Source of the DNA: Oligoflexia bacterium
GTDB taxonomy: Bacteria; Bdellovibrionota; UBA1018; CAIMNF01
Length of the DNA stretch: 41,568 nucleotides
Assembly: GCA_903845155.1 (NCBI GenBank)
Contig: CAIMWN010000258.1
Location: 1-41,568, forward strand
Direction: 5' to 3'
The stretch's first letter is position 1. Each line of letters begins with the position of its first letter. Under the pieces are notes generated by a model, which saw nothing but the letters and a program-made list of their open reading frames with translations, searched no databases and was not told the origin of the DNA. Below are positions 1 through 9,328 of this stretch, one piece after another. A program made the position numbers and the translations under genes.

Positions 1-340
1 GGTGAATAGCGGGTCCCAGATAGGCAGTCCACTCCTGTGGAAAATGTTCACTAAAAAACTCTCCTACAATATTGGCCAACGTCCCCCTCCAGCCGGCATG
101 AATCGCGGCCACCATACTTGAATCTTTTTTCTTCAGCAAAATAGGTACGCAGTCGGCTGTATTTACTGCCACCACCACTCCATTTTTCTTTGTCCAAAAG
201 GCATCCGCTTCACCGTAATCCTGAAGTTCATCGATGACCTCAACTGAACGCACTCCATGCACTTGTTTTCTTTTAAACTGAGGGGCAACTCCAGGAGCTT
301 GCATATTTCCGAAAAAAAGCGAAATTACTGGTTGATTCAT
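1..340 (-). CDS. pgeF: Laccase-domain purine nucleosidase / polyphenol oxidase (PgeF/YfiH family), 3' end cut by window
   Basis: Translating the minus strand from the ATG at 338-340 gives about 113 residues running off the window edge, so the C-terminal half is missing. Family hallmarks are visible: the TADCVPIL metal-site Cys motif, the HAGWRG motif with its metal-binding His, and the LGPAI motif. The family (DUF152/laccase domain) contains cytosolic proteins long labelled polyphenol oxidase. E. coli YfiH is known for a peptidoglycan-precursor editing role, and homologues act as multi-activity purine nucleoside enzymes. No strong Shine-Dalgarno is seen. The N-terminus is slightly shorter than usual, reaching the conserved QVHG motif early. 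The family assignment is firm; the substrate is not shown by the sequence. Confidence 0.9.
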   Translation of the reverse strand, partial: MNQPVISLFFGNMQAPGVAPQFKRKQVHGVRSVEVIDELQDYGEADAFWTKKNGVVVAVNTADCVPILLKKKDSSMVAAIHAGWRGTLANIVGEFFSEHFPQEWTAYLGPAIH

Positions 341-430
341 GCTCGATTTAGAATACTCGCTTAGGCCAAATGAGATCAATTGTATTTTTTGAAAAGAATG
401 ATACGCTGGGAACGTCGCACGATTGCGCAA

Positions 431-507
431 GGGCCCTTAGCTCAGCTGGTTAGAGCTTCCCGCTCATAACGGGGGGGTCGTTGGTTCAAGTCCAACAGGG
501 CCCACCA
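431..507 (+). tRNA. tRNA with CAU anticodon, probably tRNA-Ile2 (lysidine-modified) or elongator tRNA-Met
   Basis: A complete cloverleaf of 77 nt: a perfect 7-bp acceptor stem (GGGCCCT/AGGGCCC), D-arm GCTC...GAGC, anticodon stem TCCCG/CGGGG around loop CTCATAA, variable loop GGGTC, and T-arm GTTGG-TTCAAGT-CCAAC. The 3' CCA is encoded. The anticodon is CAT. The TTAGCTCAG start and TTCAAGTCC T-loop resemble the Ile2 (CAU) class, read as AUA after TilS modification, more than elongator Met, but I cannot separate them with certainty. It is not initiator tRNA: the first acceptor pair G1-C72 is normal. Confidence 0.93.
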
Positions 508-522
508 TTCTTGAAATCCTTT

Positions 523-1410
523 TCATTCGTGTTTTACAATCAACAGCCCAGCTAAAAACGTCGTTCTGTCTCCGTAGCTGAGCAAGCTCCCTTTTAAGCT
601 CTTGATTTCAATCGGCGAATAGGGCTCGGGATTTACTGATAACGAGCGATTCCATTCAAACGTCGCCACATCAAAGAGGGGCGTTTGCCCATCCATTTGG
701 TAATGACGGGTGGGATTCGAAAGATAAACCGTTATTTTTTGATTCGACTCGGATTCATTCATCGAGTAACCAAAAATATTAATGGCGTGACTACTCTGCT
801 TTACCCATTGATTGAGTTCAGGATGCCAGGCCATGAAGGCAACTGCAGCGACGACATCGTCACCTTCCTGGAGTGCCGTTTTTAAATCCTCGATCGTCGG
901 TGCACGACTTTCCATTTCAAATCCTGCCGCAGGACCGACGTCATCCATTTTTCGAATCAGACGAACGGATTGATGGGGGTAACCTGAATCACGATAGAGC
1001 TGTGAAAGACAAGAAGCGGCGCTAAAAAAATCGATGGTGTTCGGATTTTTATCAAAACCACACCTGTGCATGAACCCTCGCACCAGTGCGGTCGTTTCCA
1101 CCGATTTTCTATCCTCACTTAATCCCTCAAGCAAGAGCTTGTCCAACCGTGGCGCTTGCCTTGCGTATTGATAAAGCAGCATATTTGAAATCGATGAAGG
1201 AATACAAAGCCCCGTTAACCCGTGATGAAGGTACTCAGTAAAGCCTGGGTCATTTTGCCAAACATAAAAGGATGGAGAATGATTCACCGACGTTTCATAG
1301 CCCGGAAATACCCTTTCGGGTAACTCTGCGTGAAAAAGGGGAATCAGTTCTGCGTGACAGCGATGGGGCATTGTTAGAAAACTGAATACAACTAGAAAAG
1401 TTGAGATCAT
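523..1410 (-). CDS. Secreted C39-like (papain-fold) cysteine peptidase-like protein
   Basis: 295 residues starting with a Sec signal peptide (hydrophobic residues 3-14, cleavage likely after CHA). The mature part has the spacing of C39-like/papain-fold peptidases: a Cys in GLCIPSSISNML at about 66-72, a His in SSHAINIFGY near 210, and an Asn in YLSNPT near 230, giving a plausible Cys-His-Asn triad. The protein would act in the periplasm or outside. It follows macB on the same strand with a 43-bp gap and no visible terminator, so it may be the distal gene of the efflux operon. A peptidase beside an ABC exporter recalls bacteriocin maturation, but here the peptidase is separate and secreted, so that link is only a guess. 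No clear ribosome binding site was seen. Confidence 0.6.
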   Translation of the reverse strand: MISTFLVVFSFLTMPHRCHAELIPLFHAELPERVFPGYETSVNHSPSFYVWQNDPGFTEYLHHGLTGLCIPSSISNMLLYQYARQAPRLDKLLLEGLSEDRKSVETTALVRGFMHRCGFDKNPNTIDFFSAASCLSQLYRDSGYPHQSVRLIRKMDDVGPAAGFEMESRAPTIEDLKTALQEGDDVVAAVAFMAWHPELNQWVKQSSHAINIFGYSMNESESNQKITVYLSNPTRHYQMDGQTPLFDVATFEWNRSLSVNPEPYSPIEIKSLKGSLLSYGDRTTFLAGLLIVKHE

Positions 1411-1453
1411 GCCGCATTATTACACTACTTTAGTTTAATTGCAAGACTTCTCT

Positions 1454-3412
1454 TTATTCATGCCTGAGCGCATCGATCGGATTCAGGAGTGAAGCCTTTC
1501 GCGCTGGATAGATCCCAAAAACAATTCCAATGGTGGCAGAGAAGAAAAAGGCAAGAATCACCGACTCAGGTGAAATGGAAGTCACCCAACCTGCTGCCGC
1601 CGAAAGTATTTTGGTCATGATCCAACCTAGCAAAATCCCCATCAGGCCACCGATTGCACTGACCGCCACTGATTCTACCAAGAATTGAAGTAAAATATCA
1701 CTTCTTCTCGCCCCGATCGCTTTTCGTAACCCAATTTCCTTCGTTCGCTCCGTCACGGAAACAAGCATAATATTCATAATTCCAATACCCCCCACGAGTA
1801 AAGAGATGGCCGCGATGGAGGCAAGTAGCAATGACATCGTTTTACTACTTTCCGTGAGGGCAGCTTGAATATCGGCCATATTTCTAATTTGAAAAGCATC
1901 GTCTCCGGCCGACAGTGGAATATTATGTCGCTTGTTCATCAACTCCGGAATGAGTGCCAATACTGAATCAATATCTGCAGCCGATGCTGCTTCAATATCG
2001 ATGTAGTCCACGTATAATTTACCGAGCACTCTTTTCATTGCAGTCATCACCGGAATCACAATGACGTCATCTTGATCGCGAAAACCACTTCCCCCTTTTT
2101 CAGGGAGCATTCCAATCACCTGAAAGATTACTTTATTGATCTTAATGTTTTCACCAATTGGATTTTGACTTCCAAAAAGCTGTCTAACCACTGTGGCTCC
2201 CAGCACCGCAACGCGCGCCCGCTTTAGATTTTCTTCATTGATGAAAAAACGGCCAATTTCTGGGGTAAGAGCGTGCATCGATGCGTAACTAGCAGAGGCT
2301 CCCACTACTTGGGTATTCCAGTTTTTATCTTGAAAGGTCACTTGTTGATTATTGCCAGTAACAGTGGGAGACGCATCATGAACACCTGAAATTTGCTGTT
2401 TAATTGCGTAGGCGTCTTCGAGCGTCAGCCTTGAAACTCCGCCCGCACCTTGGGAAACTCCCGCTACTCGAACTGCACCCGGGCGGAGCACCAGAAGATT
2501 AGAGCCCAATGACGAAAGCTGTTCTTCAATCGCCTTTTGAGCGCCATTTCCGATCGCCAGCATCGCCACTACCGCAGCCACTCCAATTAAAATTCCGAGC
2601 ATGGAGAGGGCCGTTCGCACTTTATTCGCCGCAAGTGTTTGCATGCCTTGCCTGAAATGTTCGGTAATTCCGTGCATAATCCCCCGCAGTCCCGGAATCA
2701 CCGGAAAAGGCTTTCGAGGTTCTAGCACCGCATTGCCGATAGGGGCAAATCGCTCGTCCGACTGAACGGCACCGTCACTCATCCGAACAATTCTTTTCGC
2801 TTGTGCCCCTACTGCTTCCTCATGCGTGACGACCACGATCGTGATGCCTTGTGCGTTAAGATCTTTAAGAATTTTCATTACTTCTTTACCGCTCGTGGAA
2901 TCCAAATTTCCGGTGGGCTCATCGGCTAAGATAATTCGAGGTAAATTAATGAGTGACCTGGCAATCGCAACTCGTTGTTGCTGACCGCCCGAAAGTTCGT
3001 TTGGACGATGTCCCTCACGGGGCTTTAGCCCTACTTTATCGAGAAAACCTATTGCTCGACTCAGATCAGGATTGCGTTCGGAATAAATCAATGGGAGTGC
3101 CACATTTTGAGCGGCGGTCATCCGGGGTAATAAATTAAATTGTTGGAAAATAAACCCGATCACTTCTCGTCTCATCACCGCAAGCTCATCTTCATCTAAT
3201 TGAGAAACTTCTTTGCCATCAATTTTGAATGAACCCTGCGTGGGCGTATCGAGCAAACCCAAAACATGCATCATGGTGGATTTCCCTGAACCCGAGGGGC
3301 CCATGATTGCAACAAAATCACCATCTTCAATTTGAAGCGAGACGCCCCGTAAGGCATTTACGGTATTGTCTCCCATCTGATAAATTTTGTGAATATTTTG
3401 AAGCGTGAGCAT
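1454..3412 (-). CDS. macB: MacB-type ABC transporter, fused ATPase-permease
   Basis: 652 residues, the usual length for MacB. The N-terminal ATPase has Walker A GPSGSGKST (38-46), signature LSGGQQQR (140-147) and Walker B ILADEP (161-166). After a linker, a first membrane helix near 268-290 is followed by a large periplasmic MacB-core domain and three C-terminal FtsX-type helices (about 525-640). In the MacAB-TolC family the ATPase drives a mechanotransmission cycle that expels substrates from the periplasm through TolC. Its ATG directly abuts the macA stop codon (TAA-ATG), so the three genes are co-transcribed and coupled. The substrate (macrolide, toxin, lipopeptide or siderophore) cannot be told from sequence. 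Confidence 0.95.
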   Translation of the reverse strand: MLTLQNIHKIYQMGDNTVNALRGVSLQIEDGDFVAIMGPSGSGKSTMMHVLGLLDTPTQGSFKIDGKEVSQLDEDELAVMRREVIGFIFQQFNLLPRMTAAQNVALPLIYSERNPDLSRAIGFLDKVGLKPREGHRPNELSGGQQQRVAIARSLINLPRIILADEPTGNLDSTSGKEVMKILKDLNAQGITIVVVTHEEAVGAQAKRIVRMSDGAVQSDERFAPIGNAVLEPRKPFPVIPGLRGIMHGITEHFRQGMQTLAANKVRTALSMLGILIGVAAVVAMLAIGNGAQKAIEEQLSSLGSNLLVLRPGAVRVAGVSQGAGGVSRLTLEDAYAIKQQISGVHDASPTVTGNNQQVTFQDKNWNTQVVGASASYASMHALTPEIGRFFINEENLKRARVAVLGATVVRQLFGSQNPIGENIKINKVIFQVIGMLPEKGGSGFRDQDDVIVIPVMTAMKRVLGKLYVDYIDIEAASAADIDSVLALIPELMNKRHNIPLSAGDDAFQIRNMADIQAALTESSKTMSLLLASIAAISLLVGGIGIMNIMLVSVTERTKEIGLRKAIGARRSDILLQFLVESVAVSAIGGLMGILLGWIMTKILSAAAGWVTSISPESVILAFFFSATIGIVFGIYPARKASLLNPIDALRHE

Positions 3413-4372
3413 TTAGTGCCGACCACCTGTACCCATCGGCGACAAAGGACTTCCGCTGCTGGTTTTAGGTGCACCTAATTTAAACTCGGGCTGCAAAACC
3501 GAATCGCCCTCAGAAAGGCCGCTTGCAATCTCCACTCGTTTGCCATCAGAATTACCCAGCGTAATATCACGACGATCTGGCTTCCCCTTTGCTTCAGCAC
3601 TCGGTACGAGCACAAAAGGACGCCCATCTTTACTCTTAATCACGTCTGAAGGCACAATGAGTACGCCTGTTTTTACCCCAATCGGAAAACTTACATTTGC
3701 AGTCATTCCACTGCGCATGTACGCCGGCACACGAGTGGGCAACACATCAATCAAATAGGTAGTGACGTTGTTTACGGTCTTAGCATCATATGCAATTTTA
3801 TTCACCTTACCCTCAATTACTTCAGTAGGGTAAGCGTCGAGCGTGATCGCGGCAGCCTGTTGTAACTTGATTTGTGAAATGTCGGTTTCATCCACGGTCG
3901 CCTGAACAATCAAATGATCCGACATCACGAGAATGGCATCACTCGTTGCAAATGTTTGTCCGGGTTGCACATTTCTTTGAATAATCATTCCATTTAAAGG
4001 CGCAAGGATGGGGGTTGGTTTATAAAGCTCTTCCCATTTTTTCACTTCATCAGGTCCAACTGAATGTGCGGCGTCCAAGAGTGCCGCGCGCTCAGTAGAG
4101 CTCACCCATGCTAAAACCTGGCCCTTTTTTACAGTGAAGCCCTGATCCACCAACACTTGTTCAGCCCGCCCTGCAATGGGGGATTGAATATTGAGCCTGT
4201 TTTCGGGTGCAACCGTCGCCGTACTTAATATTTTTACATCCATATCACCGCGAATGACCTGTATGGTTTTAAAGTGCGGGGCATTTCGTGAAGAAGTGTT
4301 GAAATAAAAATAGCTTCCTACTGCTCCGGTAATCACCACTCCTACTACTGTGATCCATTTTTTCTTGTTCAT
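3413..4372 (-). CDS. macA: MacA-like periplasmic adaptor (HlyD/membrane fusion family) with a very short hairpin
   Basis: 319 residues: N-terminal membrane anchor (6-25), a split biotinyl-lipoyl domain (IQSPIAGRAEQVLVDQG ... ILAPLNGMII), then beta-barrel and membrane-proximal domains. Between the lipoyl halves there are only about 30 residues (around 92-122), where E. coli MacA has a long coiled-coil hairpin. The hairpin normally meets the TolC tip, so this subfamily must dock differently or use another spacer. I recall this short form from other ABC-type efflux operons, so it is probably a lineage trait and not a deletion. It overlaps the upstream tolC-like gene by ATGA, with a GGAG ribosome site 8 nt before the ATG. 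It links MacB to the outer-membrane channel. Confidence 0.9.
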   Translation of the reverse strand: MNKKKWITVVGVVITGAVGSYFYFNTSSRNAPHFKTIQVIRGDMDVKILSTATVAPENRLNIQSPIAGRAEQVLVDQGFTVKKGQVLAWVSSTERAALLDAAHSVGPDEVKKWEELYKPTPILAPLNGMIIQRNVQPGQTFATSDAILVMSDHLIVQATVDETDISQIKLQQAAAITLDAYPTEVIEGKVNKIAYDAKTVNNVTTYLIDVLPTRVPAYMRSGMTANVSFPIGVKTGVLIVPSDVIKSKDGRPFVLVPSAEAKGKPDRRDITLGNSDGKRVEIASGLSEGDSVLQPEFKLGAPKTSSGSPLSPMGTGGRH

Positions 4373-5631
4373 GGAATGGCTCCAATTCCTTGTGCTTGCT
4401 CCCAGGCTGCTTCTGCAATAACTCTCGCCTGTTCGCTTTGAAGAATACTACGTTGTCTGTTAATTAAATCGGTCTCGGCCAAATCCCAATCCTGAAAGGT
4501 CATTAATCCATTTTTGTAATCAGCTCGTGCAATTTCTGCTCGCACTACCGCTGCTTGCAAGTAGCTAGTATCCACTTTCAGTTTTTCGACCGCCTCGACA
4601 AATGCCATCTTGGCTTGTTGCAATTGAGACAAGGCCTGAAGGGCAGTATAGTGAAGGGTAAACTCAGAAGCGCGATGAGTATCGATGGCTGAGCGAGTGG
4701 CGAAAAAATCGCGGCCGCCATTAAAGATCGGAATATTCAAGCTTAGGCCCACCGACCAACGATCATTTTCGGGAAACCAACTCGGTCCTAATTTTCCGAT
4801 CAGGCCTGATACACTGAGTGTGGGCGAAAAACCCGAGCGAGCTAAAGTGATACCTTGATCAGATGCTTGTTCCTGATAGAAAGCTTGCAAATAAGTGGGC
4901 GTGTCCTTCATGAGTAACTTTAGGTCAACGGCCCCACTAGGATCATGTACTGGAATCTCTCCCACCACTTCCAAGGAATTAAAATCATCCATTCCCAATT
5001 CTTGAGCAAGTTGAGCTTTTGCTGTCTGAACTGCATCGGTAGTTTGTAGTTCACTGTATTTTGAATCCATCAAGTAAGCTTGATAAAGTAAAACCGATCC
5101 TTTATTTTCATGTCCATTCTTGAATCGAAGATCTACTAGACGTAAATTTTGATCACGGCGCGATGTAATTTCCTTTGCTAAACTCACAGCCTTTTGCCCA
5201 AAACGGACAGCTTCAAAAGCAGCCTTCAAGTTGTAACTCACTTGCGCCTTCACTTGTTTTAAATTAGAGAGCGCAACACCCTCATTGGCTTTGCCTTGCT
5301 TATATTTCGCGAGGTCAGACAAGCCATTAAATAGATTTTGGGACACGGACAATGATGTGGAATAGGAAGTAGTGGTACTCGATATCGTACCCAAGCTCGA
5401 GAAATTGGTACTATTTGAATCGGTATAATTTACCCCACCCGAAATTTGGGGTAAAAAATTATTCGCGCTCGAGAAAGTTTGATTTTTTGAAGCTTCAAGG
5501 CTCTCCATTGCCGCTTGCAAGGCCGGATCATTTTGGCTGACGCGTTTAACTGACTCTTCCCACGTCAGCGGTTCTCCCCATGCTGATCCCATAAAACACA
5601 ATGTCACTCCCACCATCCCTAGGACATTCAT
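4369..5631 (-). CDS. tolC: TolC-family outer membrane efflux protein
   Basis: About 420 residues from the ATG at 5629-5631. That start puts a clean signal peptide first (MNVLGMVGVTLCFMGSAWG, then EP); an upstream TTG at 5649 would add six residues that fit less well. The protein has the internal duplication of OEP/TolC proteins: two long helical blocks, each followed by short beta segments (ISGGVNYTDS, LSVSGLIGKLG), ending in a helical region rich in Ala, Gln and Glu. It forms the trimeric outer-membrane channel that receives cargo from MacAB. It is first in a three-gene operon with macA and macB. Confidence 0.93.
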   Translation of the reverse strand: MNVLGMVGVTLCFMGSAWGEPLTWEESVKRVSQNDPALQAAMESLEASKNQTFSSANNFLPQISGGVNYTDSNSTNFSSLGTISSTTTSYSTSLSVSQNLFNGLSDLAKYKQGKANEGVALSNLKQVKAQVSYNLKAAFEAVRFGQKAVSLAKEITSRRDQNLRLVDLRFKNGHENKGSVLLYQAYLMDSKYSELQTTDAVQTAKAQLAQELGMDDFNSLEVVGEIPVHDPSGAVDLKLLMKDTPTYLQAFYQEQASDQGITLARSGFSPTLSVSGLIGKLGPSWFPENDRWSVGLSLNIPIFNGGRDFFATRSAIDTHRASEFTLHYTALQALSQLQQAKMAFVEAVEKLKVDTSYLQAAVVRAEIARADYKNGLMTFQDWDLAETDLINRQRSILQSEQARVIAEAAWEQAQGIGAIP

Positions 5632-5787
5632 TTGAACAGAATAGCACAAATCAAAAACGAACGAACGAATGCTCGATCCCCAGCAACATCAAATTGACTA
5701 TTTTACTCAACCATTAAAGCCTCTTTCAGGCATATTATTAAACCATTTCTATTTACAATTACACGAAATGAGTTTATAAAGCCTACT

Positions 5788-7146
5788 ATGAAAATGACGT
5801 ACCAATCGATCGCCAGCACCGGAGTCCTCCTGATCGCAAGCACCCTTGCACAAGCAAATGGAGTGAGCACTTTAAATTTATCTAATTCGCCTGCAAGGTG
5901 CGTCGAAGAAGCGGTACCCTCATTTCCAAGTGACGGACTAGTTTCGGATGAATATGGTAATCACGAAGATATCAAAGACCTCCTCGAACGAACTTCAGGC
6001 GTGCTCAACGAAAAAGACAAAGAATTCGAAACCGATTGGTTGCTCATGAACGCAGCGACGGACGCCAAATCTAAAATTTCCATTATTTATGAATCTGCGA
6101 ATAAATATAACATGCCACCTCAGGTACTCACTGGAGCACTCATTCAAGAGTCATCGATGGCGGACCTGAGTATTTCAGAAGATTTCGGAAACTGGTCATG
6201 CGGCATCGGTCAACTCAATGTGCAAGAGTGGTGCGAATGGGCAAATCAAGAATCGACTGCAGTTAAATCACGTATCCAATGGCCATCAAAGGAGATTGCA
6301 AAATACGTTTATAATAATCCGCAAATTGACGTTTGTTCTGGCTACTTCATCAGAGCAGAGCACGTAAAGCCTTTTTATAGTCAAGGAATGCAACGTTTGC
6401 GAGCGGAAAACCCAAAACGAGCTGAATTTCTTTTAAGTCAAAAATTAATTACCGAACCAAATACAATTTCTTACCAAGACGCAACTCCCATGATGAAATG
6501 GGTTTCTTCTGAACAGTTTCATTGCAAAAGACGCAATCGCTTTAATGATGAGTGCTTAAAAATCAGCCCCTCTAAGTCTTCAGAGGAGGCCGCCGCGTAC
6601 TTGAGATATCTCATCTCTAAAAACTTTGCCGAAAACTGCTCGAACCATGAGTTTGGAATTCCGGCAAAAGCGTTTAGCCTAAAATTGATTTTCGATGCAC
6701 TCCCCGACTCCATTAAGGACAGTCAACGATACACGGGTACAGCTTCATACCAACGGAAATGTATGCAAACACCGAAGAGCCGATATTTTCCCATGCATGT
6801 AGGCTGGTTGCTTGCAGACGCAGTTTACAATGCAGGCGAAGAAATTTTGCCCGGCATCTACAAATACTGGAAAAAGAAGAAACTAAGTCCAGAACAAGTC
6901 GGTCCCATACAGCTTGTTGATTCAATTAACTTTACGCTCAACGAAAAGAAAATTGCTAAACATCTTACTCCTATCGCAAAATGCGAAGCCCGGTTTCACA
7001 TTAGAAATGTAATTCGTCACATCACCCTTCCGGGACAAGTCCTCATCCCTGACGATCCGAACGAATCCGACGACTGCACTCAGCCTACCGCCAAACCTGC
7101 GAAACCGGCAACCGACGCACCTACTGATTCTTCTGCGGATCAATAG
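5788..7146 (+). CDS. Secreted lytic transglycosylase (SLT/lysozyme-like fold)
   Basis: 452 residues with a signal peptide (residues 1-24, cleavage near AQANG). Residues about 95-200 carry the SLT signature: YNMPPQVLTGALIQESS with catalytic Glu121, followed by the GIGQLN motif near 141. The enzyme would cleave the MurNAc-GlcNAc bond of peptidoglycan in the periplasm, forming 1,6-anhydro products. The extra 200 C-terminal residues are not a domain I recognise. They contain several Cys residues (possible disulfides) and end in a Pro/Thr/Ala-rich tail. The gene overlaps the convergent acidic-protein gene by 26 nt. No strong Shine-Dalgarno precedes the ATG, so the exact start is slightly uncertain. 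Confidence 0.85.
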   Translation: MKMTYQSIASTGVLLIASTLAQANGVSTLNLSNSPARCVEEAVPSFPSDGLVSDEYGNHEDIKDLLERTSGVLNEKDKEFETDWLLMNAATDAKSKISIIYESANKYNMPPQVLTGALIQESSMADLSISEDFGNWSCGIGQLNVQEWCEWANQESTAVKSRIQWPSKEIAKYVYNNPQIDVCSGYFIRAEHVKPFYSQGMQRLRAENPKRAEFLLSQKLITEPNTISYQDATPMMKWVSSEQFHCKRRNRFNDECLKISPSKSSEEAAAYLRYLISKNFAENCSNHEFGIPAKAFSLKLIFDALPDSIKDSQRYTGTASYQRKCMQTPKSRYFPMHVGWLLADAVYNAGEEILPGIYKYWKKKKLSPEQVGPIQLVDSINFTLNEKKIAKHLTPIAKCEARFHIRNVIRHITLPGQVLIPDDPNESDDCTQPTAKPAKPATDAPTDSSADQ

Positions 7147-7486
7147 GACTCTCTTCACTCGGGTCAAGATCATCCTCTTCACGACCTTCGAAGTTTAGGT
7201 CAGGTTCAACATCAAGGTCTTCGTCCCGCTCCTTATCGACATTTAAGTCAAAGGCATTGTTGTCGTAATCTTCAATATCTTCGTAACCATTATAGTCTAG
7301 GTCCGCCTTGAAATTAACATCATCAGGAGAAACGAAATTGCTGCTGGTACGTAAATCCTCTTCGCTCGTTCTCTCTGCTCTTTCTGAGACCTTTCCCTCA
7401 AGCCTAGAAATATCTTTAGGGGGCGGGACTTGCACTTTCACTTTTTCATGACTTTTCTTGCTCTGTGTTGACGAAGTGTGTTTCAT
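7121..7486 (-). CDS. Small highly acidic hydrophilic protein, sigma-54 promoter upstream
   Basis: 121 residues from the ATG at 7484-7486, chosen because GAGGG lies 5 nt upstream; an earlier in-frame GTG at 7492 overlaps that site. The first third is Lys/Pro-rich; the rest is strongly acidic, with runs of Asp/Glu (YEDIEDYDNN, REEDDLDPSEE). No signal peptide, membrane helix or known domain is visible, and it looks intrinsically disordered. No function is assignable. A sigma-54-like promoter at 7513-7529 would give a leader of only about 15 nt. The 3' end overlaps the convergent transglycosylase gene. Membership of the local sigma-54 gene set is the best clue, suggesting a stress or stationary-phase role (inference). 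Confidence 0.7.
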   Translation of the reverse strand: MKHTSSTQSKKSHEKVKVQVPPPKDISRLEGKVSERAERTSEEDLRTSSNFVSPDDVNFKADLDYNGYEDIEDYDNNAFDLNVDKERDEDLDVEPDLNFEGREEDDLDPSEESPIDPQKNQ

Positions 7487-7512
7487 AATCACCCTCTTTC
7501 AATCTTCAACGC

Positions 7513-7529
7513 TGCAAGAGCTGATCCAA
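7513..7529 (-). promoter_or_regulatory. Sigma-54 (RpoN) promoter of the acidic-protein gene
   Basis: The minus strand reads TTGGATCAGCTCTTGCA, with GG and GC separated by exactly 10 nt. It matches 11 of the 14 informative positions of YTGGCACGRNNNTTGCW. The predicted start is near 7502, leaving a short leader that still contains the GAGGG ribosome site. Confidence 0.7.
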
Positions 7530-7638
7530 AACTCATGATCGTTTTGGAAGCAAGCACTTAGCTTTGTTTTATTTTATTCCACAAACCAAGAATGAGACAA
7601 ATTGTTTCTTGAGTTTGAACAATATGTCCAAATGAAAC

Positions 7639-9279
7639 TCATTGATGCTGCTGATCTTTCAGAATCGACAACATTGAAAACTTTGAAGCGTTATATGGTG
7701 TCATTGTTGGTCTTGGTGTAGTTGTCGGCGCTGGTGTTGGGCGAGTTGGATTTTGCAACACCGGATGGTTTGTACTTGAACCTACTGGTGGCACGGGAGG
7801 CGTTGCATTCGTTCGCGTAATCACCACCGGATTATTTGGATTTGCGACTGCCACTCGTACAGTTTGCGGTGGCAACGTGGCCACTTGTCCTTGTGAATCC
7901 CGTCCTATTGGGGCCATCGCAACACCGCGACCATTAATAGTGGGTAGAATTAAATTTACAGTAGCCGCCCCGCGAGCATCAATTACACTCCCTACTGGAG
8001 CATTCCGAGCAGTGCTGATCGTTGCAATCACTTGCGTATAACGTGGTGGAATCGAATGAATTGCGACTGCATATTGCAGGCCTGCACTTCCGGTACTCAA
8101 GCTTGTATTTGGTATGATACCTAGCTTGCTGAGTATTTGAGTTCTAGGAGCAGCTGCAAAATAATTGGAAGTACTGGCTTGCGCGACCACCATCACTACT
8201 AAGGGATTATTATTAATGTGCAAATAGACGCTATCAATATCACCTTGAGTGAATTGTCCAACGGGCACAATCGTGAATCCTGGGTGGTAGGCATACCCGC
8301 TCTGACCATAATTGGCGCCTACTTTATATCCGAGCCAAAAGCCATCCGCAAAACCCTGATCTGCTCCATCACGATATCCATATGCATAAGAATTGAAATA
8401 GGGAAACCAACCCACATTTGCACTTCCATCATCAATCCACGTTGCACAATGGGCGTGATAAACGAAATCAGATCCTGCAAACGGGGCCCAGAGCCAGCCG
8501 TAAACACCATGAAAGCGCCAAAAGCCATAGTGATCCGTCATCCAGCCCCAAGGATCAAAAGAAATCCATGTCACGGTTTGATGGCTACTATCCATGGTCC
8601 AATATCCATGGCGATAAGGACTCCAGTCATCTTCATTGCCAATCAGATAAACATAAGGAGACCAATAACGAACGCCATTCACATACAGCCATTGCCCTTG
8701 CCCATTCAAAGCAATCGTCGGATCAAGTTGACTTTGGTGATATTGAGTTGGATCAGTAACAATACCACTTGGCGGAGTATAACCAACTGTCCGATAGTCA
8801 TCATTAATAATAATAAAATTGGAATAATTTTCTGGATGCCCTTGGAGGCTAACGGTGATCGTTATTTTTCGTGCGATATTTGAGGGCACGTAATACGCAA
8901 CCCCATAATTGTTTACGCTGAAATTAGAAAATGCCAAACAATCTTTCAAGAGGCTTGGATCACAATGATCACTTGGAGAAAAATCAGAACTCCATGAGAA
9001 CGCCTCCAACGGAGTATAAGATGCTTGATAACCTCTGGCTTGATCCAAAATATCTGCGGACAAAGTAATCACGTCTCCCGGATGTGCCTGAATCGTATTT
9101 CCATACTGAAGGCCATACGTTCCATTGACTGAAGTGATTGCGACCGGACCGGTGACTGTGGCCAAATTACCAGGATTACTCATTACCGCCCCACTCAGGT
9201 TTGCAGAATCACTTTTACCGCAACTACTCACCGTTAACAAAAGAAGAGGGACGGTGACTAATTTGGTTAATGGATTCAT
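7639..9279 (-). CDS. Large Trp/Tyr-rich lipoprotein with DUF6600/YxWGxW-like region
   Basis: 546 residues from the ATG at 9277-9279. That start is preferred because GGAG sits 9 nt upstream and because longer versions would run into the sigma-54 promoter at 9329-9345. The lipobox ends at Cys20 (LTVSSC). Residues about 190-320 hold aromatic repeats such as WSPYRHGYW, WGWMTDHYGFWRF and GWLWAPF, the pattern of DUF6600/YxWGxW-type exported proteins. A Gly/Asp/Tyr segment (GYRDGADQGFADG) and a Pro/Thr-rich tail follow. It is probably anchored in the outer membrane or on the surface. The biochemical role of this domain family is not known to me. An antisense plus-strand ORF (8218-8883) is a shadow. 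Confidence 0.75.
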   Translation of the reverse strand: MNPLTKLVTVPLLLLTVSSCGKSDSANLSGAVMSNPGNLATVTGPVAITSVNGTYGLQYGNTIQAHPGDVITLSADILDQARGYQASYTPLEAFSWSSDFSPSDHCDPSLLKDCLAFSNFSVNNYGVAYYVPSNIARKITITVSLQGHPENYSNFIIINDDYRTVGYTPPSGIVTDPTQYHQSQLDPTIALNGQGQWLYVNGVRYWSPYVYLIGNEDDWSPYRHGYWTMDSSHQTVTWISFDPWGWMTDHYGFWRFHGVYGWLWAPFAGSDFVYHAHCATWIDDGSANVGWFPYFNSYAYGYRDGADQGFADGFWLGYKVGANYGQSGYAYHPGFTIVPVGQFTQGDIDSVYLHINNNPLVVMVVAQASTSNYFAAAPRTQILSKLGIIPNTSLSTGSAGLQYAVAIHSIPPRYTQVIATISTARNAPVGSVIDARGAATVNLILPTINGRGVAMAPIGRDSQGQVATLPPQTVRVAVANPNNPVVITRTNATPPVPPVGSSTNHPVLQNPTRPTPAPTTTPRPTMTPYNASKFSMLSILKDQQHQ

Positions 9280-9328
9280 CGCCATTTTCTCCGCTTTAAT
9301 TTTTTTATAAACTTGATACAAATGACTT

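Noticed and set aside
8218-8883. 221-codon plus-strand ORF
   Set aside because: It is antisense to the Trp-rich lipoprotein gene, has odd composition (many Ile, Thr, Arg), no ribosome site and no domain; the minus-strand frame is clearly the coding one.
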